Below, piece after piece: positions 31,401-44,000 of a stretch of DNA of 64,000 nt. The stretch's first letter is position 1; each line of letters starts with the position of its first letter. Where the stretch lies: positions 13,064,501 to 13,128,500 of the forward strand of contig JAUPFT010000006.1 in the NCBI GenBank assembly GCA_036936625.1. The letters are read 5' to 3'. The stretch is from Parnassius smintheus behrii. Its lineage: Eukaryota; Arthropoda; Insecta; Lepidoptera; Papilionidae. The translations under genes and the position numbers were made by a program. The notes beneath the pieces are model-generated. The model was not told where the DNA came from. It searched no databases and saw only the letters and a list, made by a program, of their open reading frames with translations.

Positions 31401-34400
31401 GGTAAGTGGATACTGTGGCCCATAGACCTCTTCATTTAAAAAATAAATTACAGTCTATATAAATAGTACAGCTTAGAACAAGTCTTCCTTTGTATAGATA
31501 GAATAAGGATGACAAAGGACCACACAGTCCACCTGATGGTGAGTGGATGCTGTGGCCCATAGACTCATTACTGATTTGTGGCCCATAGACTCATTTAAAA
31601 AATAAATTACAGTCTATATAAATAGTACAGCTTAGAACAAGTCTTCCTTTGTATAGATAGAATAAGAATAACAAACGAGGACACAGTCCACCTGATGGTA
31701 AGTGGATACTGTGGCCCATAGACCTCTTCATTTAAAAAATAAATTACAGCCTATATAAATAGTACAGCGTAGAACAAGTCTTCCTTTGTATAGATAGAAT
31801 AAGGATTACAAAGGACCACACAGTCCACCTGATGGTAAGTGGATGCTGTGGCCCATAGACCTCTTCATTTATAAAATAAATTACAGTCTATATAAATAGT
31901 ACAACTTAGAACAAGTCTTCCTTTGTATAGATAGAATAAGGATGACAAAGGACCACACAGTCCACCTGATGGTAAGTGGATGCTGTGGCCCATAGATCTC
32001 TTCATTTAAAAAATAAATTACAGTCTATATAAATAGTACAGCGTAGAACAAGTCTTCCTTTGTATAGATAGAATAAGGATGACAAAGGACCTCACAGTCC
32101 ACCTGATGGTAAGTGGAAGCTGTGGCCCGTAGACCTCTTCATTTAAAAAATAAATTACAGTCTATATAAATAGTACAGCTTAGAACAAGTCTTCCTTTTT
32201 ATAGATAGAATAAGGATGACAAAGGACCACACAGTCCACCTGATGGTAAGTGGATGCTGTGGCCCATAGACCTCTTCATTTATAAAATAAATTACAGTCT
32301 ATATAAATAGTACAGCTAAGAACAAGTCTTGCTTTGTATAGATAGAATAAGGATGACAAAGGACCACACAGTCCACCTGATGGTAAGTGGATGCTGTGGC
32401 CCATAGACCTCTTCATTTATAAAATAAATTACAGTCTATATAAATAGTACAACTTAGAACAAGTCTTCCTTTGTATAGATAGAATAAGGATGACAAAGGA
32501 CCACACAGTCCACCTGATGGTAAGTGGATGCTGTGGCCCATAGATCTCTTCATTTAAAAAATAAATTACAGTCTATATAAATAGTACAGCGTAGAACAAG
32601 TCTTCCTTTGTATAGATAGAATAAGGATGACAAAGGACCTCAAAGTCCACCTGATGGTAAGTGGATGCTGTGGCCCATAGACCTCTTCATTTAAAAAATA
32701 AATTACAGCCTATATAAATAGTACAGCGTAGAACAAGTCTTCCTTTTTATAGATAGAATAAGGATGACAAAGGACCACACAGTCCACCTGATGGTAAGTG
32801 GATGCTGTGGCCCATAGACCTCTTCATTTATAAAATAAATTACAGTCTATATAAATAGTACAGCTAAGAACAAGTCTTCCTTTGTATAGATAGAATAAGG
32901 ATGACAAAGGACCACACAGTCCACCTGATGGTAAGTGGATGCTGTGGCCCATAGACCTCTTCATTTATAAAATAAATTACAGTCTATATAAATAGTACAA
33001 CTTAGAACAAGTCTTCCTTTGTATAGATAGAATAAGGATGACAAAGGACCACACAGTCCACCTGATGGTAAGTGGATGCTGTGGCCCATAGATCTCTTCA
33101 TTTAAAAAATAAATTACAGTCTATATAAATAGTACAGCGTAGAACAAGTCTTCCTTTGTATAGATAGAATAAGGATGACAAAGGACCTCTCAGTCCACCT
33201 GATGGTAAGTGGATGCTGTGGCCCATAGACCTCTTCATTTAAAAAATAAATTACAGTCTATATAAATAGTACAGCTTAGAACAAGTCTTCCTTTGTATAG
33301 ATAGAATAGGAATAACAAACGAGCACACAGTCCACCTGATGGTGAGTGGATATTGTAGCCCATTGACCTCTTCATTTAAAAAATAAATTACAGTCTATAT
33401 AAATAGTACAGCGTAGAACAAGTCTTCCATTGTATAGATAGAATAAGGATGACAAAGGAGCACACAGTCCACCTGATGGTGAGTGAATGCTGTGGCCCAT
33501 AGACCTCTTCATTTAAAAAATAAATTACAGTCTATATAAATAGTACAGCTTAGAACAAGTCTTCCTTTGTATAGATAGAATAAGAATAACAAACGAGCAC
33601 ACAGTCCACCTGATGGTAAGTGGATGCTGTGGCCCATAGACCTCTTCATTTAAAAAATAAATTACAGCCTATATAAATAGTACAGCTTAGAACAAGTCTT
33701 CCTTTGTATAGATAGAATAAGAATAACAAACGAGCACACAGTCCACCTGATGGTAAGTGGATACTGTGGCCCATAGACCTCTTCATTTATAAAATAAATT
33801 ACAGTCTATATAAATAGTACAGCTTAGAACAAGTCTTCCTTTGTATAGATAGAATAAGAATAACAAACGAGCACACAGTCCACCTGATGGTAAGTGGATA
33901 CTGTGGCCTATAGACCTCTTCATTTAAAAAATAAATTACAGTCTATATAAATAGTACAGCGTAGAACAAGTCTTCCTTTGTATAGATAGAATAAGGATGA
34001 CAAAGGAGCACACAGTCCACCTGATGGTGAGTGGATGCTGTGGCCCATAGACCTCTTCATTTAAAAAATAAATTACAGTCTATATAAATAGTACAGCTTA
34101 GAACAAGTCTTCCTTTGTATAGATAGAATAAGGATGACAAAGGACCACACAGTCCACCTGATGGTGAGTGGATGCTGTGGCCCATAGACCTCTTCATTTA
34201 AAAAATAAATTACAGTCTATATAAATAGTACAGCTTAGAACAAGTCTTCCTTTGTATAGATAGAATAAGAATAACAAACGAGGACACAGTCCACCTGATG
34301 GTAAGTGGATACTGTGGCCCATAGACCTCTTCATTTAAAAAATAAATTACAGCCTATATAAATAGTACAGCGTAGAACAAGTCTTCCTTTGTATAGATAG

Positions 34401-37400
34401 AATAAGGATTACAAAGGACCACACAGTCCACCTGATAGTAAGTGGATATTGTAGCCCATTGACCTCTTCATTTAAAAAATAAATTACAGCCTATATAAAT
34501 TGTACAGCGTAGAACAAGTCTTCCTTTATATAGATAGAATAAGGATTACAAAGGACCACACAGTCCACCTGATGGTAATTGGGTGCTGTGGCCCATAGAC
34601 CTCTTCATTTAAAAAATAAATTACAGTCTATATAAATAGTACAGTTTAGAACAAGTCTTCCTTTGTATAGATAGAATAAGAATAACAAACGAGCACACAG
34701 TCCACCTGATGGTAAGTGGAAGCTGTGGCCCGTAGACCTCTTCATTTAAAAAATAAATTACAGTCTATATAAATAGTACAGCTTAGAACAAGTCTTCCTT
34801 TTTATAGATAGAATAAGGATGACAAAGGACCACACAGTCCACCTGATGGTAAGTGGATGCTGTGGCCCATAGACCTCTTCATTTAAAAAATAAATTACAG
34901 TCTATATAAATAGTACAGCGTAGAACAAGTCTTCCTTTGTATAGATAGAATAAGAATAACAAACGAGCACACAGTCCACCTGATGGTAAGTGAAAGCTGT
35001 GGCCCGTAGACCTCTTCATTTAAAAAATAAATTACAGTCTATATAAATAGTACAGCGTAGAACAAGTCTTCCTTTGTATAGATAGAATAAGGATTACAAA
35101 GGACCACACAGTCCACCTGATGGTAATTGGATGCTGTGGCCCATAGACCTCTTCATTTAAAAAATAAATTACGGTCTATATAAATAGTACAGTTTAGAAC
35201 AAGTCTTCCTTTGTATAGATAGAATAAGAATAACAAACGAGCACACAGTCCACCTGATGGTAAGTGGAAGCTGTGGCCCGTAGACCTCTTCATTTAAAAA
35301 ATAAATTACAGTCTATATAAATAGTACAGCTTAGAACAAGTCTTCCTTTGTTTAGATAGAATAAGGATGACAAAGGACCACACAGTCCACCTGATGGTAA
35401 GTGGATACTGTGGCCCATAGAATTCTTCATTTAAAAAATAAATTACAGTCTATATAAATAGTACAGCTTAGAACAAGTCTTCCTTTGTATAGAATAAGGA
35501 TGACAAACGAGCACACAGTCCACCTGATGGCAAGTGGATACTGTGGCCCATAGACCTCTTCATTTAAAAAATAAATTACAGTCTATATAAATAGTACAGC
35601 TTAGAACAAGTCTTCCTTTGTATAGATAGAATAGGAATAACAAACGAGCACACACTCCACCTGATGGTGAGTGGATATTGTAGCCCATTGACCTCTTCAT
35701 TTAAAAAATAAATTACAGTCTATATAAATAGTACAGCGTAGAACAAGTCTTCCATTGTATAGATAGAATAAGGATGACAAAGGAGCACACAGTCCACCTG
35801 ATGGTGAGTGGATGCTGTGGCCCATAGACCTCTTCATTTAAAAAATAAATTACAGTCTATATAAATAGTACAGCTTAGAACAAGTCTTCCTTTGTATAGA
35901 TAGAATAAGGATGACAAAGGACCACACAGTCCACCTGATGGTGAGTGGATGCTGTGGCCCATAGACCTCTTCATTTATAAAATAAATTACAGTCTATATA
36001 AATAGTACAGCTTAGAACAAGTCTTCCTTTGTATAGATAGAATAAGAATAACAAACGAGCACACAGTCCACCTGATGGTAAGTGGATACTGTGGCCTATA
36101 GACCTCTTCATTTAAAAAATAAATTACAGTCTATATAAATAGTACAGCGTAGAACAAGTCTTCCTTTGTATAGATAGAATAAGGATGACAAAGGAGCACA
36201 CAGTCCACCTGATGGTGAGTGGATGCTGTGGCCCATAGACCTCTTCATTTAAAAAATAAATTACAGTCTATATAAATAGTACAGCTTAGAACAAGTCTTC
36301 CTTTGTATAGATAGAATAAGGATGACAAAGGACCACACAGTCCACCTGATGGTGAGTGGATGCTGTGGCCCATAGACCTCTTCATTTAAAAAATAAATTA
36401 CAGTCTATATAAATAGTACAGCTTAGAACAAGTCTTCCTTTGTATAGATAGAATAAGAATAACAAACGAGGACACAGTCCACCTGATGGTAAGTGGATAC
36501 TGTGGCCCATAGACCTCTTCATTTAAAAAATAAATTACAGCCTATATAAATAGTACAGCGTAGAACAAGTCTTCCTTTGTATAGATAGAATAAGGATTAC
36601 AAAGGACCACACAGTCCACCTGATAGTAAGTGGATATTGTAGCCCATTGACCTCTTCATTTAAAAAATAAATTACAGCCTATATAAATTGTACAGCGTAG
36701 AACAAGTCTTCCTTTATATAGATAGAATAAGGATTACAAAGGACCACACAGTCCACCTGATGGTAATTGGGTGCTGTGGCCCATAGACCTCTTCATTTAA
36801 AAAATAAATTACAGTCTATATAAATAGTACAGTTTAGAACAAGTCTTCCTTTGTATAGATAGAATAAGAATAACAAACGAGCACACAGTCCACCTGATGG
36901 TAAGTGGAAGCTGTGGCCCGTAGACCTCTTCATTTAAAAAATAAATTACAGTCTATATAAATAGTACAGCTTAGAACAAGTCTTCCTTTTTATAGATAGA
37001 ATAAGGATGACAAAGGACCACACAGTCCACCTGATGGTAAGTGGATGCTGTGGCCCATAGACCTCTTCATTTAAAAAATAAATTACAGTCTATATAAATA
37101 GTACAGCGTAGAACAAGTCTTCCTTTGTATAGATAGAATAAGAATAACAAACGAGCACACAGTCCACCTGATGGTAAGTGAAAGCTGTGGCCCGTAGACC
37201 TCTTCATTTAAAAAATAAATTACAGTCTATATAAATAGTACAGCGTAGAACAAGTCTTCCTTTGTATAGATAGAATAAGGATTACAAAGGACCACACAGT
37301 CCACCTGATGGTAATTGGATGCTGTGGCCCATAGACCTCTTCATTTAAAAAATAAATTACGGTCTATATAAATAGTACAGTTTAGAACAAGTCTTCCTTT

Positions 37401-37728
37401 GTATAGATAGAATAAGAATAACAAACGAGCACACAGTCCACCTGATGGTAAGTGGAAGCTGTGGCCCGTAGACCTCTTCATTTAAAAAATAAATTACAGT
37501 CTATATAAATAGTACAGCTTAGAACAAGTCTTCCTTTGTTTAGATAGAATAAGGATGACAAAGGACCACACAGTCCACCTGATGGTAAGTGGATACTGTG
37601 GCCCATAGAATTCTTCATTTAAAAAATAAATTACAGTCTATATAAATAGTACAGCTTAGAACAAGTCTTCCTTTGTATAGAATAAGGATGACAAACGAGC
37701 ACACAGTCCACCTGATGGCAAGTGGATA
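28403..37728 (+). repeat. higher-order repeat copy 1 (9,326 bp, about 68 monomers)
   Basis: Rare variants recur exactly 9,326 bp later: AGACTCATTACTGATTTG at 31,561 and 40,887; TGAGAGGATG at 30,581 and 39,907; CTTGCTTTGTATAG-type at 32,331 and 41,657; CACACTCCAC at 35,651 and 44,977. The left limit is where variants stop matching at +9,326 (28,402). The phase of the unit is arbitrary. The length agrees with 64 monomers of 137, three of 133 and one of 159 bp (9,326). Confidence 0.9.
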
Positions 37729-38078
37729 CTGTGGCCCATAGACCTCTTCATTTAAAAAATAAATTACAGTCTATATAAATAGTACAGCTTAGAACAAGTC
37801 TTCCTTTGTATAGATAGAATAGGAATAACAAACGAGCACACAGTCCACCTGATGGTGAGTGGATATTGTAGCCCATTGACCTCTTCATTTAAAAAATAAA
37901 TTACAGTCTATATAAATAGTACAGCGTAGAACAAGTCTTCCATTGTATAGATAGAATAAGGATGACAAAGGAGCACACAGTCCACCTGATGGTGAGTGGA
38001 TGCTGTGGCCCATAGACCTCTTCATTTAAAAAATAAATTACAGTCTATATAAATAGTACAGCTTAGAACAAGTCTTCC
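33765..38078 (+). repeat. nested 2,188-bp tandem duplication (16 monomers) inside the 9.3-kb unit
   Basis: Diagnostic variants repeat at 2,188 bp: GTGGCCTATAG at 33,903 and 36,091, AAATTGTACAG at 34,501 and 36,689, CCTTTGTTTAG at 35,345 and 37,533. The same pair recurs in copy 2 (43,827 and 46,015), so this duplication preceded the 9.3-kb one. Copy 3 has only one subunit. Confidence 0.85.
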
Positions 38079-41000
38079 TTTGTATAGATAGAATAAGAAT
38101 AACAAACGAGCACACAGTCCACCTGATGGTAAGTGGATGCTGTGGCCCATAGACCTCTTCATTTAAAAAATAAATTACAGCCTATATAAATAGTACAGCT
38201 TAGAACAAGTCTTCCTTTGTATAGATAGAATAAGAATAACAAACGAGCACACAGTCCACCTGATGGTAAGTGGATACTGTGGCCCATAGACCTCTTCATT
38301 TATAAAATAAATTACAGTCTATATAAATAGTACAGCTTAGAACAAGTCTTCCTTTGTATAGATAGAATAAGAATAACAAACGAGCACACAGTCCACCTGA
38401 TGGTAAGTGGATACTGTGGCCTATAGACCTCTTCATTTAAAAAATAAATTACAGTCTATATAAATAGTACAGCGTAGAACAAGTCTTCCTTTGTATAGAT
38501 AGAATAAGGATGACAAAGGAGCACACAGTCCACCTGATGGTGAGTGGATGCTGTGGCCCATAGACCTCTTCATTTAAAAAATAAATTACAGTCTATATAA
38601 ATAGTACAGCTTAGAACAAGTCTTCCTTTGTATAGATAGAATAAGGATGACAAAGGACCACACAGTCCACCTGATGGTGAGTGGATGCTGTGGCCCATAG
38701 ACCTCTTCATTTAAAAAATAAATTACAGTCTATATAAATAGTACAGCTTAGAACAAGTCTTCCTTTGTATAGATAGAATAAGAATAACAAACGAGGACAC
38801 AGTCCACCTGATGGTAAGTGGATACTGTGGCCCATAGACCTCTTCATTTAAAAAATAAATTACAGCCTATATAAATAGTACAGCGTAGAACAAGTCTTCC
38901 TTTGTATAGATAGAATAAGGATTACAAAGGACCACACAGTCCACCTGATGGTAAGTGGATATTGTAGCCCATTGACCTCTTCATTTAAAAAATAAATTAC
39001 AGTCTATATAAATAGTACAGCTTGGAACAAGTCTTCCTTTGTATAGAATAAGGATGACAAAGGACCACACAGCCCACCTGATGGTAAGTGGATGCTGTGG
39101 CCCATAGACCTCTTCATTTATAAAATAAATTACAGTCTATATAAATAGTACAATTTAGAACAAGTCTTCCTTTGTATAGATAGAATAAGGATGACAAAGG
39201 ACCACACAGTCCACCTGATGGTAAGTGGATGCTGTGGCCCATAGATCTCTTCATTTAAAAAATAAATTACAGTCTATATAAATAGTACAGCGTAGAACAA
39301 GTCTTCCTTTGTATAGATAGAATAAGGATGACAAAGGACCACACAGTCCACCTGATGGTAAGTGGATGCTGTGGCCCATAGACCTCTTCATTTATAAAAT
39401 AAATTACAGTCTATATAAATAGTACAATTTAGAACAAGTCTTCCTTTGTATAGATAGAATAAGGATGACAAAGGACCACACAGTCCACCTGATGGTAAGT
39501 GGATGCTGTGGCCCATAGATCTCTTCATTTAAAAAATAAATTACAGTCTATATAAATAGTACAGCGTAGAACAAGTCTTCCTTTGTATAGATAGAATAAG
39601 GATGACAAAGGACCTCACAGTCCACCTGATGGTAAGTGGATGCTGTGGCCCATAGACCTCTTCATTTAAAAAATAAATTACAGTCTATATAAATAGTACA
39701 GCTTAGAACAAGTCTTCCTTTGTATAGATAGAATAGGAATAACAAACGAGCACACAGTCCACCTGATGGTGAGTGGATATTGTAGCCCATTGACCTCTTC
39801 ATTTAAAAAATAAATTACAGTCTATATAAATAGTACAGCGTAGAACAAGTCTTCCATTGTATAGATAGAATAAGGATGACAAAGGAGCACACAGTCCACC
39901 TGATGGTGAGAGGATGCTGTGGCCCATAGACCTCTTCATTTAAAAAATAAATTACAGTCTATATAAATAGTACAGCGTAGAACAAGTCTTCCTTTGTATA
40001 GATAGAATAAGGATGACAAAGGACCTCACAGTCCACCTGATGGTAAGTGGATGCTGTGGCCCATAGACCTCTTCATTTAAAAAATAAATTACAGTCTATA
40101 TAAATAGTACAGCTTAGAACAAGTCTTCCTTTGTATAGATAGAATAGGAATAACAAACGAGCACACAGTCCACCTGATGGTGAGTGGATATTGTAGCCCA
40201 TTGACCTCTTCATTTAAAAAATAAATTACAGTCTATATAAATAGTACAGCGTAGAACAAGTCTTCCATTGTATAGATAGAATAAGGATGACAAAGGAGCA
40301 CACAGTCCACCTGATGGTGAGTGGATGCTGTGGCCCATAGACCTCTTCATTTAAAAAATAAATTACAGTCTATATAAATAGTACAGCTTAGAACAAGTCT
40401 TCCTTTGTATAGATAGAATAAGAATAACAAACGAGCACACAGTCCACCTGATGGTAAGTGGATGCTGTGGCCCATAGACCTCTTCATTTAAAAAATAAAT
40501 TACAGCCTATATAAATAGTACAGCTTAGAACAAGTCTTCCTTTGTATAGATAGAATAAGAATAACAAACGAGCACACAGTCCACCTGATGGTAAGTGGAT
40601 ACTGTGGCCCATAGACCTCTTCATTTATAAAATAAATTACAGTCTATATAAATAGTACAGCTTAGAACAAGTCTTCCTTTGTATAGATAGAATAAGAATA
40701 ACAAACGAGCACACAGTCCACCTGATGGTAAGTGGATACTGTGGCCCATAGACCTCTTCATTTAAAAAATAAATTACAGTCTATATAAATAGTACAGCTT
40801 AGAACAAGTCTTCCTTTGTATAGATAGAATAAGGATGACAAAGGACCACACAGTCCACCTGATGGTGAGTGGATGCTGTGGCCCATAGACTCATTACTGA
40901 TTTGTGGCCCATAGACTCATTTAAAAAATAAATTACAGTCTATATAAATAGTACAGCTTAGAACAAGTCTTCCTTTGTATAGATAGAATAAGAATAACAA

Positions 41001-44000
41001 ACGAGGACACAGTCCACCTGATGGTAAGTGGATACTGTGGCCCATAGACCTCTTCATTTAAAAAATAAATTACAGCCTATATAAATAGTACAGCGTAGAA
41101 CAAGTCTTCCTTTGTATAGATAGAATAAGGATTACAAAGGACCACACAGTCCACCTGATGGTAAGTGGATGCTGTGGCCCATAGACCTCTTCATTTATAA
41201 AATAAATTACAGTCTATATAAATAGTACAACTTAGAACAAGTCTTCCTTTGTATAGATAGAATAAGGATGACAAAGGACCACACAGTCCACCTGATGGTA
41301 AGTGGATGCTGTGGCCCATAGATCTCTTCATTTAAAAAATAAATTACAGTCTATATAAATAGTACAGCGTAGAACAAGTCTTCCTTTGTATAGATAGAAT
41401 AAGGATGACAAAGGACCTCACAGTCCACCTGATGGTAAGTGGAAGCTGTGGCCCGTAGACCTCTTCATTTAAAAAATAAATTACAGTCTATATAAATAGT
41501 ACAGCTTAGAACAAGTCTTCCTTTTTATAGATAGAATAAGGATGACAAAGGACCACACAGTCCACCTGATGGTAAGTGGATGCTGTGGCCCATAGACCTC
41601 TTCATTTATAAAATAAATTACAGTCTATATAAATAGTACAGCTAAGAACAAGTCTTGCTTTGTATAGATAGAATAAGGATGACAAAGGACCACACAGTCC
41701 ACCTGATGGTAAGTGGATGCTGTGGCCCATAGACCTCTTCATTTATAAAATAAATTACAGTCTATATAAATAGTACAACTTAGAACAAGTCTTCCTTTGT
41801 ATAGATAGAATAAGGATGACAAAGGACCACACAGTCCACCTGATGGTAAGTGGATGCTGTGGCCCATAGATCTCTTCATTTAAAAAATAAATTACAGTCT
41901 ATATAAATAGTACAGCGTAGAACAAGTCTTCCTTTGTATAGATAGAATAAGGATGACAAAGGACCTCAAAGTCCACCTGATGGTAAGTGGATGCTGTGGC
42001 CCATAGACCTCTTCATTTAAAAAATAAATTACAGCCTATATAAATAGTACAGCGTAGAACAAGTCTTCCTTTTTATAGATAGAATAAGGATGACAAAGGA
42101 CCACACAGTCCACCTGATGGTAAGTGGATGCTGTGGCCCATAGACCTCTTCATTTATAAAATAAATTACAGTCTATATAAATAGTACAGCTAAGAACAAG
42201 TCTTCCTTTGTATAGATAGAATAAGGATGACAAAGGACCACACAGTCCACCTGATGGTAAGTGGATGCTGTGGCCCATAGACCTCTTCATTTATAAAATA
42301 AATTACAGTCTATATAAATAGTACAACTTAGAACAAGTCTTCCTTTGTATAGATAGAATAAGGATGACAAAGGACCACACAGTCCACCTGATGGTAAGTG
42401 GATGCTGTGGCCCATAGATCTCTTCATTTAAAAAATAAATTACAGTCTATATAAATAGTACAGCGTAGAACAAGTCTTCCTTTGTATAGATAGAATAAGG
42501 ATGACAAAGGACCTCTCAGTCCACCTGATGGTAAGTGGATGCTGTGGCCCATAGACCTCTTCATTTAAAAAATAAATTACAGTCTATATAAATAGTACAG
42601 CTTAGAACAAGTCTTCCTTTGTATAGATAGAATAGGAATAACAAACGAGCACACAGTCCACCTGATGGTGAGTGGATATTGTAGCCCATTGACCTCTTCA
42701 TTTAAAAAATAAATTACAGTCTATATAAATAGTACAGCGTAGAACAAGTCTTCCATTGTATAGATAGAATAAGGATGACAAAGGAGCACACAGTCCACCT
42801 GATGGTGAGTGAATGCTGTGGCCCATAGACCTCTTCATTTAAAAAATAAATTACAGTCTATATAAATAGTACAGCTTAGAACAAGTCTTCCTTTGTATAG
42901 ATAGAATAAGAATAACAAACGAGCACACAGTCCACCTGATGGTAAGTGGATGCTGTGGCCCATAGACCTCTTCATTTAAAAAATAAATTACAGCCTATAT
43001 AAATAGTACAGCTTAGAACAAGTCTTCCTTTGTATAGATAGAATAAGAATAACAAACGAGCACACAGTCCACCTGATGGTAAGTGGATACTGTGGCCCAT
43101 AGACCTCTTCATTTATAAAATAAATTACAGTCTATATAAATAGTACAGCTTAGAACAAGTCTTCCTTTGTATAGATAGAATAAGAATAACAAACGAGCAC
43201 ACAGTCCACCTGATGGTAAGTGGATACTGTGGCCTATAGACCTCTTCATTTAAAAAATAAATTACAGTCTATATAAATAGTACAGCGTAGAACAAGTCTT
43301 CCTTTGTATAGATAGAATAAGGATGACAAAGGAGCACACAGTCCACCTGATGGTGAGTGGATGCTGTGGCCCATAGACCTCTTCATTTAAAAAATAAATT
43401 ACAGTCTATATAAATAGTACAGCTTAGAACAAGTCTTCCTTTGTATAGATAGAATAAGGATGACAAAGGACCACACAGTCCACCTGATGGTGAGTGGATG
43501 CTGTGGCCCATAGACCTCTTCATTTAAAAAATAAATTACAGTCTATATAAATAGTACAGCTTAGAACAAGTCTTCCTTTGTATAGATAGAATAAGAATAA
43601 CAAACGAGGACACAGTCCACCTGATGGTAAGTGGATACTGTGGCCCATAGACCTCTTCATTTAAAAAATAAATTACAGCCTATATAAATAGTACAGCGTA
43701 GAACAAGTCTTCCTTTGTATAGATAGAATAAGGATTACAAAGGACCACACAGTCCACCTGATAGTAAGTGGATATTGTAGCCCATTGACCTCTTCATTTA
43801 AAAAATAAATTACAGCCTATATAAATTGTACAGCGTAGAACAAGTCTTCCTTTATATAGATAGAATAAGGATTACAAAGGACCACACAGTCCACCTGATG
43901 GTAATTGGGTGCTGTGGCCCATAGACCTCTTCATTTAAAAAATAAATTACAGTCTATATAAATAGTACAGTTTAGAACAAGTCTTCCTTTGTATAGATAG

